The notes: generated from the letters alone by a model not told the origin. 64,000 nucleotides of DNA from Glandiceps talaboti (GCF_964340395.1 NC_135549.1:15272342-15336341); one strand, 5' to 3'. Shown: positions 43,196 through 60,704, numbered from the stretch's first letter. Numbers and translations: made by a program.

Positions 43196-45069
43196 TTCCC
43201 TTACGGGAGGCATTCAGTTTAAATCTGGTTGTTCTGAACATCTAATCAAAACTTAAAGTACAGAATGTGACGTATGTTACTTTTAAGCATTATGTGTCAG
43301 ACAGAGATGCAATAATTTTACCATAATTTAGTTTTTCGCTTTTTTCACTTTTGGGCTTTTTATTCTTCTGGGATTTGCACTCATCGATCAAAACTAACCT
43401 TAGTCAAACCCAGGAATAAAAAAAACTCAAAAACAAAACCAAATGCAAAAAAAATGTTGTTACTAGTCTCAAACTGTACAACTGTTAATTCAAAAATAGA
43501 TTCCAATGCCTACACCTTGCTTGCTTACATTAACGCCAAATAGAAGATATGCTTTTTGCAGGTCAAAAATATTACTTTAACACCCCTAGGTCAAATATGA
43601 ATCGACTTGACAATCATACGATATGGTTGTACACCCAAACAACATTGTTAGAATAATGGTAAATGGTGTCCCTATCTTGCTGATAATTTTCGTAGGTTTT
43701 AATAATTTGAGAAGCTGGTAAATGGTAAGAACATTTTTTTTCATACAAAATGCGAGAACGGTACAGATTTTGAAAAACTGGCATACGCACTGCCAGAACT
43801 ACACTGACTTTTTATGAAAGGACATAGAATGTCCAACTAATAAAGACTAGCTAATGGTCAGACTTACAGAGGGGCGATAGTGATAATCAAGTGGTCAGTA
43901 AAATCATGTAAGATTTTGAGACACACACAGTCGATTTCAAGACTTATGGACAACAACAAAAAATTCAGAAGGTGACGTAAGAATTTAGAGGACACGAGGA
44001 TTAAATTTTACTCACCAGTCTGTTCCCGAAAACATGGAAAAGCCAATCAATCTAGATTACTATCTACAAACGCCCCTCAACTACAGTACCCACAACATTA
44101 CTGTCCTCATCACATCAAGCTCAAATCTCGCTATACATACAGCGCTATACATTTTTCACCGGACAATGAAATAAAACGTGTATGTAGGAACATATTTTAA
44201 TTGTGACGAGTATGTAACGGTGATGATTTAGTCAGTAATTTTTTTAAAGTGTAAGTGTAATTGTAGTTGTTCCCTTACTTTAGAACGCCATCTTTAAAGA
44301 AACTGATAGTTAAGTTGCCAAAACGGACATGGCGTTTGTGGCAAATTGTTCGAATCAAGCAAATTTCTAGAGAAACAACGCTGGCTGTACCCTCGATTAC
44401 GAAAAGACATTTTAATCGCGACGTGTTGAAAAAATGCAGTGAAATAGTGTATCACTCTGAACTCATCACACTTGAGAGTAGAAAAACTGTTTCATTTCTT
44501 TTTTACCCAACTACCTATTACTTTAAACCTATTATGGAACTTTCCATTTTTGCTCATTAGCGCAACATGAATTCTGAAGCATTGATTGTGAAGTCGCCGT
44601 ATATGAATATGACATAGTCATATGAACGAAGTTCACGAAGATCTCCCATAGGTCAATAACCTAATACTCTTCCTGTAAATCTACTTTGATACTCTACTTT
44701 AATAAAACCTAACACTCAACCTAAATGTAATGTATAACAATTTTACAGAATTGTTTACGCGAATAGAAGAAAATATGTATAGATCTTTACATCAAGCGAA
44801 AATGGAAAATAGCGGCCGATGTGCTTGCCTGCGGTTGAAAAGCAGAGATGCCACAGCAATTACTTTCCCCTTGTCATCTACACTTTTTCGAAAACGCGTG
44901 ATTGTTAGAGCAATTACGTATATACGCCTGAGGCATAATGTAACTGAATTTCAGTCATTCCCTACCCACTGAATGTGTAAGGTATAACTTTAAGCAGCAT
45001 ATGGATTTTAAACTGTAATACAGGTAGTAACACTGAAGTGAAGCACTTTCTCTATGTATTTCAATTGTT

Positions 45070-45207
45070 TATAACATTCATATCAAGTGTAAAAAAGGTA
45101 TACTGTTTCAATTGGTTTATTTACAAGCCCAGCGTGTGGCCTTTGTAATGTTGTCAATTAGCAAATGAAACAGTATACTTTTACACTTGATGTGGATGCT
45201 ATAAACA
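45070..45207 (+). repeat. Palindrome-centred dispersed element, copy 2
   Basis: Inverted arms of about 35 bp (atcaagtgtaaaa...tatactgtttca and complement) around a 60-bp centre. Part of duplication copy 1 and related to 16.6 kb. Confidence 0.75.
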
Positions 45208-46760
45208 ATTGTGGTACATACAGAAAACTCTTTACGTTGGTGCTATGGGTTGTAATAGCCTTTCATTGATGTCCAAGTAAAATCTGGGTTACTAAAAGGG
45301 GGTTACCAAAGTTTTACAACTAAATGTCACAGAATTTAAATCTAATACGCAATAAAGTTCAAACTAGTTCTATTGTAACTCAGCTAAGTTGTCTAATTCT
45401 GGATACATGGTTAATATACTGAACAACAAAATCAAGAATAAATATTTAGGAAACATCTTATTTTGCCTCAACTATAACGTTACAAAAATATACATTTTGG
45501 ATGTAAATATTACCATCAGATATACAGGTTATTATAATATGATGGTTAATATACACCTAACCCTACTTGAGAGAAATATAAACATGTGGTAATTTTTGTG
45601 GAAACCTTTTTTTTAATTTTTTATTTTTTTTGTGCCGGGAATTACTCACAGCGCTAACCACTACGCTTAATTCAAGAGAGTCTGGGGTATTTTTCTTATC
45701 ACATACATGGGCACATGTTTCCGATCTGTATATAATACATAGGTTATCATATCAACGCGTGACGAAAGAAAGATAATCTCGTCATTTGTTAAAGGCAATA
45801 TGTATGAGGATTGAGTATTTAGTTTGGATTTTTAATTCACAAAACAATTTTATCATGGCTTCCTATTTGATATAATTCTGTGTTTATAATTCAATTTAGT
45901 GCAAAAGGGTCAAAAGTATGCAAAAAGTTTGTTATTGTACGTACAAGAACAACGATTCTTTTTACATCTTTATCAATCTTCTGCAATTTATTGAGTTACC
46001 ACCAAGGACTTGGCATATGTTTTTTCCTGTTGATTTTTCAAGTAGGAAGCCATGATGAAATTGATTTATAATTCAAAATTCACAATAAATACCCAATCCT
46101 CATCCATATGTCCTTTAACATATGTCGTGATTCAAAATTACATAGCTTGAAGCTAAATGATTAAATAAGACTCTTTATCACTAATTTATCGTGTACAGGT
46201 GGACGCTCCAGCCTCGTAGCCTTCTGGCAACCTCGATATGATATTGTCAAGCTAATAAACCGACGAAAGATGCAAACACGTAAGATGCAAACGTTCCGGA
46301 TTAATGTGTACAAAGGCTCGTGTACTAGGCGCTTTATTGTATAGGGCCACAATACGATCTTTCAATGTATATCGCGTAGACACAGTGTATACACCACTAT
46401 TTTTTATAAATGGTGTAAGTGAGGGTATACATGGAATTTTGGTCAAGATATTTCATTGACATGACTTTAATCTAAGGTAATGTCTTTCTTCACTTTTATA
46501 TTTACACCCAGAGGTGCTGGCAGGTGACCAGCTAGCAATAAGTAACCATTTATCTGTTGTCTTGAGTAATCGTCGCCATACAAATCAAGCCTGTCTACCC
46601 CATTGATAACTTACATGCGAAAATGATGTACAATTCCATTGATTAGAAACAAAAAGCAGAAATGTGTTTAATTACAAAACGGTTCAGCACTTGAATAACA
46701 AGACATGTTTGTAATTATAAGTGCTGTCATAGTATATCAACTAGGAAGTAACTTATTTAA

Positions 46761-46813
<53 letters not shown>
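46761..46813. repeat. (AAC)n microsatellite, duplication copy 1
   Basis: About 17 units; its counterpart in copy 2 is at 51301-51361. Confidence 0.95.
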
Positions 46814-47063
46814 GTTTTGCAAATTAATTGAATACAAGCGTTGATAAAATGGAAGCATTAATGATTGTGATTTATCACCAAATCAATACATCTGGAAAAT
46901 AGCAATGATATTTTTTAATGCGATATAATCAACGAAAATGTAATAAAGTGTATCAGTAACATACGAAAACTCGATTTATCGATTCTTATCCTTACATTTT
47001 AGTGTCAGTCCAATAGGGACTTAGAAGTCTTACGAAGTAATTTGGTATGCATATCCCAATGAG

Positions 47064-47177
47064 CGCAAACTTGACAGTTTGTTTTTCGGTCTACCTGCAT
47101 ATAAATTGAACAAACTTCAACATATTCAAAACTTTGCTGCTCGATTGGTGACAAGATGGAGGATTGGTCGTCACAAT
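47064..47177 (+). pseudogene. Non-LTR retrotransposon reverse-transcriptase fragment at the duplication junction
   Basis: Translates (frame of 47085) as FFGLPAYKLNKLQHIQN followed by FAARLVTR. This is the LPxYxLxxLQ...QNxAARLV block C-terminal to the RT catalytic motifs in Jockey/CR1-type LINEs. Only about 35 residues remain, with duplication copy 1 on the left and copy 2 on the right. It is present once, at the junction, and not at the outer ends. Confidence 0.75.
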
Positions 47178-48771
47178 AGATTCCAATGCCTACACCTTGC
47201 TTGCTTACATTAGCGCCATATAGAATATATGCTGATAAAATTCGGTCTTTTTGCAGGTCAAAAATATTACTTTAACACCCCTAGGTCAAATATGAATCGA
47301 CTTGACAATCATACGATATGGTTAGTACACCCAAACAACATTGTCAGAATAATGGTAAATGGTGTCCCTATCTTGCTGATAATTTTCGTAGGTTTTGATA
47401 ATTTGAGAAGCTGGTAAATGGTAAGAACATTTTTTTTCATACAAAATGCGAGAACGGTACAGATTTTGAAAAACTGGCATACGCACTGCCAGAACTACAC
47501 TGACTTTTTATGAAAGGACATAGAATGTCCAACTAATAAAGACTACCTAATGGTCAGACTTACAGAGGGGCGATAGTGATAATCAAGTGGTCAGTAAAAT
47601 CATGTAAGATTTTGAGACACGCGCGCAGAGTCGATTTCAAGACTTATGGACAACAACAACAAAAAATCAGAAGGTGACGTAAGAATTTAGAGGACACGAG
47701 GATTAAATTTTACTCACCAGTCTGTTCCCGAAAACATGGAGAAGCCAATCTAGATTACTATACGCCCCTCAACTACAGTACCCACAACATTACTGTCCTC
47801 TCATCACATATCGCTATACATACAGCGCTACACATTCTTCACCGGACAATGAAATAAAACGTGTACGTAGGAACATAATTTAATTGTGACGAGTATGTAA
47901 CGGTGATGATTTAGTCAGTAATTTTTTTAAAGTGTAAGTGTAATTGTAGTTGTTCCCTTACTTTAGAACGCCATCTTTAAAGAAACTGATAGTCAAGTTG
48001 CCAAAACGAACATGGCGTTTGTGGCTAATGTCGACTGTTCAGTATGATTGTTCGAATCAAGCAAATTTCTAGAGAAACAACGACGGCGGTACCCTCGATT
48101 ACGAAAAGGCATTTTAATCGGGACGTGTTGAAAAAAATGCAGTGAAAGAGTGTACCACTCTGAACTCATCACACTTGAGAGTAGAAAAACTGTTTCATTT
48201 CTTTTTTACCCAACTACCTATTACTTTAAACCTATTATGGAACTTTCCATTTTTGCTCATTAGCGCAACATGAATTCTGAAGCATTGATTGTGAAGTCGC
48301 CGTATGTGAATATGACATAGTCATATGAACGAAGTTCACGAAGATCTCCCATCGGTCAATAACCTAATACTGTTCCTGTAAATCTACCTTGATACTCTAC
48401 TTTAATAAAACCTAAAATTTAACTCAATCTAAATGTAATGTATAACAATTTTACAGAATTGTTTACGCGAATAGAAAAAAATATAGATCTTTACACCAAG
48501 CGTTTATAGTATATAGCGGCCGATGTGCTTGCCTGCGGTTGAAAAGCAGAGATGCCACAGCAATTACTTTCCCTTTGTCATCTACACTTTTTCGAAAACG
48601 CGTGATTGTTAGAGCAATTACGTATGTACGCCTGAGGCATAATGTAACCGAAGTTCAGTCATTCCCTATCCACTGAATGTGTTAGGTATAACTTTAAGCA
48701 ACATATGGATGTTAAACTGAAGTACAACTAGTAACACGGAAGTGAAGCACTTTCTCTACGTGCTACACTCA

Positions 48772-48906
48772 TTTATAGCATTCATATCAAGTGTGAAAGT
48801 ATACTGTTTCAATTGGTTTATTTACAAGCCCAGCATGTGGCGTTTGTAATGTGGTCAATAAGCAAATGAAACAGTATACTTTCACACTTGATATGGATGC
48901 TATAAC
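48772..48906 (+). repeat. Palindrome-centred dispersed element, copy 3
   Basis: Counterpart of the 45.1 kb copy inside duplication copy 2. The arms are better matched here than in copy 2 of the element. Confidence 0.75.
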
Positions 48907-49604
48907 CGATTGTGGTACATACAGAAAACTCTTTACGTTGGTGCTATGGGTTGTAATAGCCTTTCATTGATGTCCTAGTAAAATATGGGTTTACTAAAAG
49001 GGGGTTACCAACGTTTTACACCTAAATGCCACAGAATTTAACTCTAATTCGCAATAAAGTTCTAACTAGTTCTATTGTAACTCAGCTAAGTTGTCTAATT
49101 CTGGATATATGGTTAATATACTGAACAACAAAATCAAGAATAAACATATTTAGGAAACATCTTATTTTGCCTCAACTATAACGTTACAAAAGTATACATT
49201 TTGGGTGACCATCAGATATACAGGTTATTATAATATGATTAATATACACTTAACCCTACTTGAGAAAAATATAGACATGTGGCAATTTGGCAATTTTGAT
49301 TTAAAATAACGTGCTGTATTTGAGCAGATGACAAATTATATGTACGAGAGGTGCTTGCATTTATTGGACGTACTCATTTTGTCGTTATATATTTCAAAAT
49401 TCAATTCCCAGTGTCACATTTATTCCTTAATACCATGACCATGTCATACTACATATATACGTAGGCCAAAAAGGTAATCATTTTGTGTTCGCATTTTCAA
49501 CATCCAAACTTTTCAACATTCAATATAGATCAACAGCATCTAGCCAACGTCAACACAAAAGTCTGTTTAATCAAGCACATAATTCAAACCAAATTGGAAA
49601 CTTA

Positions 49605-50045
49605 AATTTATTTATTTATTTTTATCATTTTGTTCTGTGAATTGCTCCCAGCGATTTTCTGTAATGCAGACATACACACACAGACACACACAATGCTACA
49701 GAGATCCATTCAGGTTTGGGACTACGTGCACGACAGGGCTATGTTGCACGCTCTATATCACGTTGCTGTGGAACTGTCAAGGCCTTCCCAGCCAGTCCAC
49801 AGGCTATCCCAGAGTCACCCAGGCCCGGCAAACATAGCACCTGCGGACTCCGTGTGAGTAATCGTCCCCGACTTTTCGAGTCATTACTCCAGGAGTTCCC
49901 ACAAATAAAATTGTGAGTGATGAGACACGGCTGAGTGATACAGCCTACCCATATTGTCTGTAGAACACTCACCCTGGGTTTGGGTCAGTCACAGAAAAAT
50001 CCGACCTCCCGACTGCTAATCCTGGGCGCTAACCACTACGCTTAA
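49605..50045 (-). mobile_element. tRNA-derived SINE-like element
   Basis: On the minus strand it begins with an A-box-like AGCGTAGTGGTTAGCGC (50042 to 50026) and continues through a GC-richer body. It ends in AAAATAAATAAATAAAT-type tail sequence at 49605-49625. A B-box-like match is degenerate. Copy 1 of the duplication keeps only both ends (45.60-45.67 kb). No flanking target-site duplication was verified. Confidence 0.45.
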
Positions 50046-50300
50046 TTCAAGAGAGTCTGGGGTATTTTTCTTATCACATACATGGGAACATGTTTCCGAT
50101 CTGTATATAATACATAGGTTATCATATCAACGCGTGCCGAAAGAAAGATAATCTCGTAATTTGTTAAAGGCAATATGTATGAAGAGTGAGTATTTAGTTT
50201 GGATTTTTTATTCACAAAAAACAATTTTATCATGGCTTCCTATTTGATATAATTCTGTGTTTATAATTCAATTTAGTGCAAAAGGGTCAATAGTATGCAA

Positions 50301-50492
50301 AAAGTTTGTTATTGTACGTACAAGAACAACGATTCTCTTTACATCTTTTTTATCAATCTTCTGCAATGTATTGAGTTACAACCAAGGACTTAAAGTTTGT
50401 TATTGTACGTACAATAACAACAATTTTTCATCTTTATCAATCTTCTGATTGTATGAGTATGTATTGAATGTACTGAGTTACAACCGAGGACT
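50301..50492 (+). repeat. Small tandem duplication inside copy 2, about 91-101 bp units
   Basis: Units 50301-50391 and 50392-50492 both begin aaagtttgttattgtacgta and end accaaggactt or accgaggactt. Copy 1 has a single unit at 45.93 kb. Confidence 0.8.
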
Positions 50493-50867
50493 TTTCCTAT
50501 TGATTTTTCAAGAAGGAAGCCATGATAAAATTGATTTATAATTCAAAATTCACAATAAATACCCAATCCTCATCCATATGGCCTTTAACATATGTCGTGA
50601 TTCAAAATTACATAGCTTGAAGCTAAATGATTAAATAAGACTCTTTATCACTAATTTATCGTGTACAGGTGGACGCTCCAGCCTCGTAGCCTTCTGGCAA
50701 CCTCGATATGATATTGTCAAGCTAATAAACCGACGAAAGATGCAAACACGTAAGATGCAAACGTTCCGGATTAATCTGTACAAAGGCTCGTGTACTAGGC
50801 GCTTTATTGTATAGGGCCACATTACGATCTTTCAATGTACATCGTGTAGACACAGAGTATACACCAC

Positions 50868-50872
<5 letters not shown>

Positions 50873-50945
<73 letters not shown>
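50873..50945. repeat. (TA)n microsatellite found only in duplication copy 2
   Basis: The matching site in copy 1 (near 46400) reads ctattttttataaatggtgt, without the expansion. Confidence 0.95.
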
Positions 50946-50949
<4 letters not shown>

Positions 50950-51299
50950 GGTGTAAGTGAGGGTATACATGGAATTTTGGTCAAGATATTTCATTGACAT
51001 GACTTTAATCTAAGGTACTGTCTTTCTTCACTTTTATATTTACACCCAGAGGTGCTGGCAGGTGACCAGCTAGCAATAAGTAACCATTTATCTGTTGTCT
51101 TGAGTAATCGTCGCCATACAAATCAAGCCTGTCTACCCCATTGATAACTTACATGCGAAAATGATGTACAATTCCATTGATTAGAAACAAAAAGCAGAAA
51201 TGTGTTTAATTACAAAACGGTTCAGTACTTGAATAACAAGACATTTTTTGTAATTATAAGTGCTGTCATAGTATATCACCTAGGAAGTAACTTATTTAA

Positions 51300-51300
<1 letters not shown>

Positions 51301-51352
<52 letters not shown>

Positions 51353-51361
51353 GCAACAACA
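51301..51361. repeat. (AAC)n microsatellite, duplication copy 2
   Basis: About 19 units with one CAG interruption near the right end. Confidence 0.95.
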
Positions 51362-51940
51362 GTTTTGCAAATTAATTGAATACAAGCGTTGATAAATTGG
51401 ATGCATTAATGATGGTGATTTATCACCAAATCAATACATCTGGAAAATAGCAATCATATTATTTAATGCAATATAATCAACGAAAATGTAATAAAGTGTA
51501 TCAGTAACATACGAAAACTCGATTTATCGATTCTTATTCTTACATTTTAGTGTCAGTCCAATAGGGACATAGAAGTCTTACGAAGTCATTTGGTATGCAT
51601 ATCCCAATGAGTGCAAACTTGACTTTTTAAGGACTTTAAAAAACTTTATAAAGTAGGGTTAAGGTTTTCTTTGTGTTGATTGTGTATCGATCGATACTTA
51701 GAATATCTGATAACGCTGGTATGTATTGCATTTGGGTAACCGGTAAAAATGAGTGTACAATAGACAATCAATACGAGTCAGAGTATTGCTAATTGTAGAA
51801 TAGACATCATTTTGTACATCTTTTACAGTTGTGATATGGTGATATTTCAATGCATTGTCTCGCTTTTTTATATTCGTAGCGAGGTTATTCCTTTCAAAAG
51901 AATTAATTTATTTGACTTGAAAACAGTCATTTTTTCTTGC

Positions 51941-52016
51941 TGTTGTGTTGTGTTGTGTTGTGTTGTGTTGTGTTGTGTTGTGTTGTGTTGTGTTGTGTTG
52001 TGTTGTGTTGTGTTGT
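51941..52016. repeat. (GTTGT)n pentanucleotide repeat
   Basis: About 15 units. Confidence 0.96.
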
Positions 52017-55880
<3,864 letters not shown>

Positions 55881-58800
55881 TCATTATTGTTTCTGAAATG
55901 GCTGATTCAATTCAATTTTACATTTGTAGACATATTCTTTAGCCTAGGGTATTAGCTAGAACTGGTTCATTTTTTGGTGAAAGACTTACATACTAATGAC
56001 ATGGTAATTAACATATTTGATAATATGTCATTAATTTTATGTATACTTTTAGGCAGGATATAAATTAATTCGCGTGTACGTATACCTTACATCAAAGTGT
56101 CTATTACAAAGCCAAAATTATGTATCCTAGTATTAGACGTATACATACGTTGTTCGTGTACAACAATTTGCAAACTTCATCAAACCAATTTCAGTACTAG
56201 CTAATGAACAAAAAGAAGAATGTATCTTGACCGGTTCAAATAATCAACAACAAAAAACTAATTTGATATTTTCATAAATTGAACAATTTATTTTAAAAAA
56301 TTGTCTGATGGATCAAATCCCTTTCTTTTAAGGTTCTAAATAAAAAATCTCTAACAAATTTAAATTCAGAAATGTCTTGAGTGGCGGTATAGTTAAATGG
56401 TGTATACATCTTCCTCATGACTTTTTATAGAGGTAGATTAATTCTAATAGTAACAGTTGTTATAGTTAAATTACAGATTTTGTTAACATTAGAATGAATT
56501 GGATTATAATTGCTTTTATTTATTACATGAAGGCAACTGTATACGTAATTAGTGCAAGTACTCTTTTGATGTAATAAACAGAATTGACATTTCTATAGTA
56601 AGGTATGATTTAAGCTATCCATAACATTTATCGAAAGATTATGACTACTCGTCAACCTAATTAGACTTCCTTTTACGATTATTAAAATCGTATATCGAAA
56701 TTCGGTGTTTACGTACCTTTGCGTTTCTGCAGACATTTTTAGGGGCTGTCTGCACACGACCTTTTCAGTGAAAATAAGATTTAGAAAGTGGTTGTCTATG
56801 CGAAGATGTCGCGATTAAATGGATAGTGGTTCACACATTCACCGAAAATATAGTATTATCAACATCGTCAAGGAAGTAAGTAAATTCGAAATCTTGTAGA
56901 CCAAGTCTCTGCTCATTTCGCTCTGTATTCATCAACAGTTCAGCAATTTGAAAATGTATTTGATTTCTTTCCTGACTCTATATTTGGTTCGTTGATATCA
57001 CTTGTTTCCATAGCAACTATTATTGCATTTATGTGGTACTTCGGATGTTCAAAATTCACAGTGTTAGATTGTGATGAACATTTCTATGGTTTTTAAAATC
57101 TTAGATGGTTATCGAGGTATGAAAGCATCCAATTTCGTCCAATTCTTTGCTGATTTGAATAATACCTCAAGTACGCAATTACTATCCCTTAAGCAATGTG
57201 TAAATGTTCAACATGGAATAAATAAGCCAATGACACTTATTTAAATTCTCATATTAGCCATGAGGATTTGGATGGAGGGTTCACATAATTTCATAAATCA
57301 ACCTCCTTCCCGCCATTTCTCTAAGAGTACATACATCAATAAACGATAACATCAAACTCAGAACCCCATTAGCGGTTTGAGCATCGACTAAGGCCTATAG
57401 CCGATTATGAAAAAAGCGTTGATTCAGAATACCCTTTTAATCGTAGGGTCATAATTGACGTTAGAAGTGACAGTAATTGGTTTCAAAATAAAAGTTGCTA
57501 TACACGGGGACAAGTATCGTTCTTTACTGCAACCCCACTGAACAATATTTATCAAATAGCAACCTACATTTTATTTATTTAAAAGAAAGATATATTTATC
57601 GATAATAATTCCACATTTGAATAATTTATATGCTCTGCTCATACAAGAATGTCATTAGGTTTTTCGTCTTCAATAATTCACAACATGCTGGAACCTATAA
57701 ACAATCCATAAAATGCTGACGTTATATATTGTATCTCAAAAAAGCGTGGATGCATGGACGATGGTACTAATGATATGTGTCTGTATATATTTAAATCCTA
57801 CCACATAAAACTAAAGTTGTACGTACTCAAAAACAAAATACAGGATTCATTTTCCAGGAATGTTGCAACCCTTGTCCACATGTAATTATGATTCCCAAAA
57901 TATAATTCTTCTAGGCTGATACTGCAAAATAACGATGCGGTCATGTTCTGGGTTTTGTATAATATGGTGATTCTCCTACAGATCTGTTTTTTTAATTACT
58001 ATCAATCATTTCGACGTAAAATGATATAGGACTTATTACAGCGCTCATAAATATTGACCTGATACAATAGCGTCATTGTCTTCTTTGAATAAAATGTATC
58101 ACCCTGCATTGTACTGCTAGACTACTCAAAATATATTTTAAGGTAGTTGAGGAAATTAGCTTGATATATTTAGTAATCAAACCATCGATACGTCAGTATG
58201 TCATGAAACATCACCCCTAAATCACTACAGGACATAGGTAGGACATTGAGAAAAGAGACAATATGTTTGTGTTTTGCGTTATTATGGCTTAACAAATACA
58301 AGTCATTTTGTGTCGTTGGAAAAGTGAATATCAAACAGACGTGACATTGCAAAAATAGAATCACGTATTGCCAAACCCTTCCTCCTCAAGTGGATCTAAT
58401 ATATATAACTATATTTATAGTTTACGTTTCTTAATCCATTTTAAATGTTGTTAAATTGCAATGTTTTCGATAGATACTTAGAAATTCATATTGGATTTTC
58501 AAGGATGTAATCATTTCATATTATTATATGTTGCTTAGCTGAGAAAGTTTTATTAAGGGAGGAACAATTTCCTTGTAATAAAAGTGTATTGAAACATATA
58601 CTTCTAGCTTGTGTAAGTCGATTATGTAGTGTTGTCTCATTAATTAAACTGTTTCCCGAAAGGTCAATTTAGTTAATATATGACCTGGGCATGATATGTT
58701 GCTACCTTCCAAAACGACCCACACCAAATATTGGCAAATATATAATATTATATCACCCGTGAAAGATGTGACCCTTTTACAACAGTCTATCTATATATCT

Positions 58801-60064
58801 AATCAGAGCTAGATATCTCTTATAGATATTTCTGTTATAAAACCCCAACTGAAAATTCGGAAGTTCGAGTACAAATATTTGTACAAATAAAGAGTGGTAC
58901 CCTAAACCCTTTTTATTATTAATATTTAAATGAAGACTGGGATAGTCTTTTTTTCATTAATTTTCGTACACTCTCGTTACTTTTTTTAAAGAGTAATTAA
59001 TATGATCAAGTGCACCAATACCTATACTAAGTATTATGTCTATAAATTTCTAATGTGCAAGTTTCTATAGACCATGACCCTGTCTAAATTAGATAAACAT
59101 ACTGGGAGGAGTTGTATATGAGATGTTTTGTTATATAGTTTCCTTACTATTGTGGTCGACGAAGACGCTTAGACAATTAAAACGTATAAACGTATATAAA
59201 TATTATGTTTTTTAAATTTAAATTACGTACATATTGAGCAATATAGTTCAAAACAAATGACACAGCTTGCTTTGCTGTCTTTGTGATTGCGAAGATAAAA
59301 CAGGTTCAAAGCACTATCCGAACGTACTAATAAACTTCATTCCTTAACCAAAGACAAATATATACTTTGTGTCTCTTGGGAGAATCCGTATGACTGATGA
59401 GGTACATAGTAACACAAAACAGGCGACAACGAGAAGTCTTACTTTCACGATAACACTTGATGATGTGCTGCGATACGATGTAATGATACCCTAGTATCTT
59501 TAGTATGATGACGCCTTTCAGAACATGGACCATAAAAATGTCAAATACCGCTACTAATATACCTTCTAAAAGACAGAGTTGTTACGAGAAATGAGTTCAA
59601 TTGGCAGATTTATATCAAATCATGACCATTATTATCATAATCTTTTTATTCATCATACACCATGGTTATCACCACCATCATCATGTAACATCAAAATATT
59701 ATTTTGATAAAGATAGAAGACACCATTGAGGCTAATAAAAAAGCAGAATACAGGGATATTGGAGTCAAAAAGCAACATATATCATTATGTTTTCACTGTG
59801 ATCATTTCTGAACTTTCTGTAATTTCTCCACATATACATGTTCTGCATGTATGATGTTGGTCTCAGGATTGGACTTGTACTAGTATTGCACCATTACCAT
59901 TCCTACCTTAATGGATACTAATTCGTTATCTAATAGTAGCTTAAATTGTCTCATCAAGCCACCAAGGATGATTTGGGGAATATCTTTACTCGTTCATGTG
60001 TGCAACAGTATAGATGACTGTAGAAACTGCAGTTATGTGTTTACTCTGTGCCAAACAGAGTTCG
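55881..60064. other. Intergenic, nothing recognised
   Basis: About 4.2 kb of AT-rich DNA without supported coding sequence, transposon termini or long repeats. Confidence 0.45.
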
Positions 60065-60605
60065 AAACCTCACTGTCAAGAAATATCATGGTGCATAACA
60101 AACAAGATAAAAGCACCAGCCGAACACATTAATCAACTTCATTCTCCTCCTACAATAAACAAGTAATTTGTGTCTTTTGAGAGAAACTTTACGACTTGTT
60201 GAATGACAGAGTAAAACAGTCCAGGTTCTGCAGTACAATTCGTTTATGTGCAAGCTGCTACCCAATGTATTCCAAAAGTGAGTGAAGGGGTTGTCATAGG
60301 CGACAATGTAATAGCAACAAAGTTTTGTCGATATATATATATAAACCTCACTGTCAAGAAATATCATGGTGCATAACAAACAAGATAAAAGCACCAGCCG
60401 AACACATTAATCAACTTCATTCTCCTCCTACAATAAACAAGTAATTTGTGTCTTTTGAGAGAAACTTTACGACTTGTTGAATGACAGAGTAAAACAGTCC
60501 AGGTTCTGCAGTACAATTCGTTTATGTGCAAGCTGCTACCCAATGTATTCCAAAAGTGAGTGAAGGGGTTGTCATAGGCGACAATGTAATAGCAACAAAG
60601 TTTTG

Positions 60606-60620
<15 letters not shown>
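60065..60620 (+). repeat. 278-bp tandem duplication, two nearly identical units each ending in TA repeats
   Basis: Unit 1 at 60065-60342 and unit 2 at 60343-60620 both start aaacctcactgtcaagaaat and end gttttgtcgatatata. Unit 1 has about 7 TA and unit 2 runs into an 84-bp (TA)n. I saw no other differences in reading, so the event is recent. Confidence 0.93.

Positions 60621-60691
<71 letters not shown>
60608..60691. repeat. (TA)n microsatellite
   Basis: About 42 units continuing from duplication unit 2. Confidence 0.96.
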
Positions 60692-60692
<1 letters not shown>

Positions 60693-60704
60693 CACTGAGT
60701 TTCT

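Larger units (their letters stand above)
43496..47075 (+). repeat. Large tandem duplication, copy 1 (about 3.6 kb)
   Basis: Begins tagattccaatgcctacac and ends ...gagcgcaaacttgac. It aligns throughout with 47,176-51,624, with scattered substitutions and indels. It holds the palindromic element at 45.1 kb, an internally deleted SINE-like remnant at 45.60-45.67 kb and an (AAC)n at 46.76 kb. Short frames present in one copy are usually broken in the other. Confidence 0.88.
47176..51624 (+). repeat. Large tandem duplication, copy 2 (about 4.4 kb)
   Basis: Same content and order as copy 1, plus extra sequence at about 49,300-50,025 (spacer and SINE-like interior), a small internal tandem duplication at 50,301-50,492, and a (TA)n at 50,873-50,945 absent from copy 1. 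Confidence 0.88.

Noticed and set aside
44267-44560. 97-codon frame in duplication copy 1
   Set aside because: The second copy has an insertion of about 21 bp with a stop and other changes at the matching place, so no selection for coding is visible.
46161-46352. 63-codon minus-strand frame conserved in both duplication copies (also 50631-50822)
   Set aside because: The DNA is equally conserved outside the frame, there is no recognisable domain, and the length is within chance for this composition.
59391-59430. Another CTGATGA (with 13390 and 62128) as possible hammerheads
   Set aside because: No GAAA at the right distance and no stem II or stem III complementarity.
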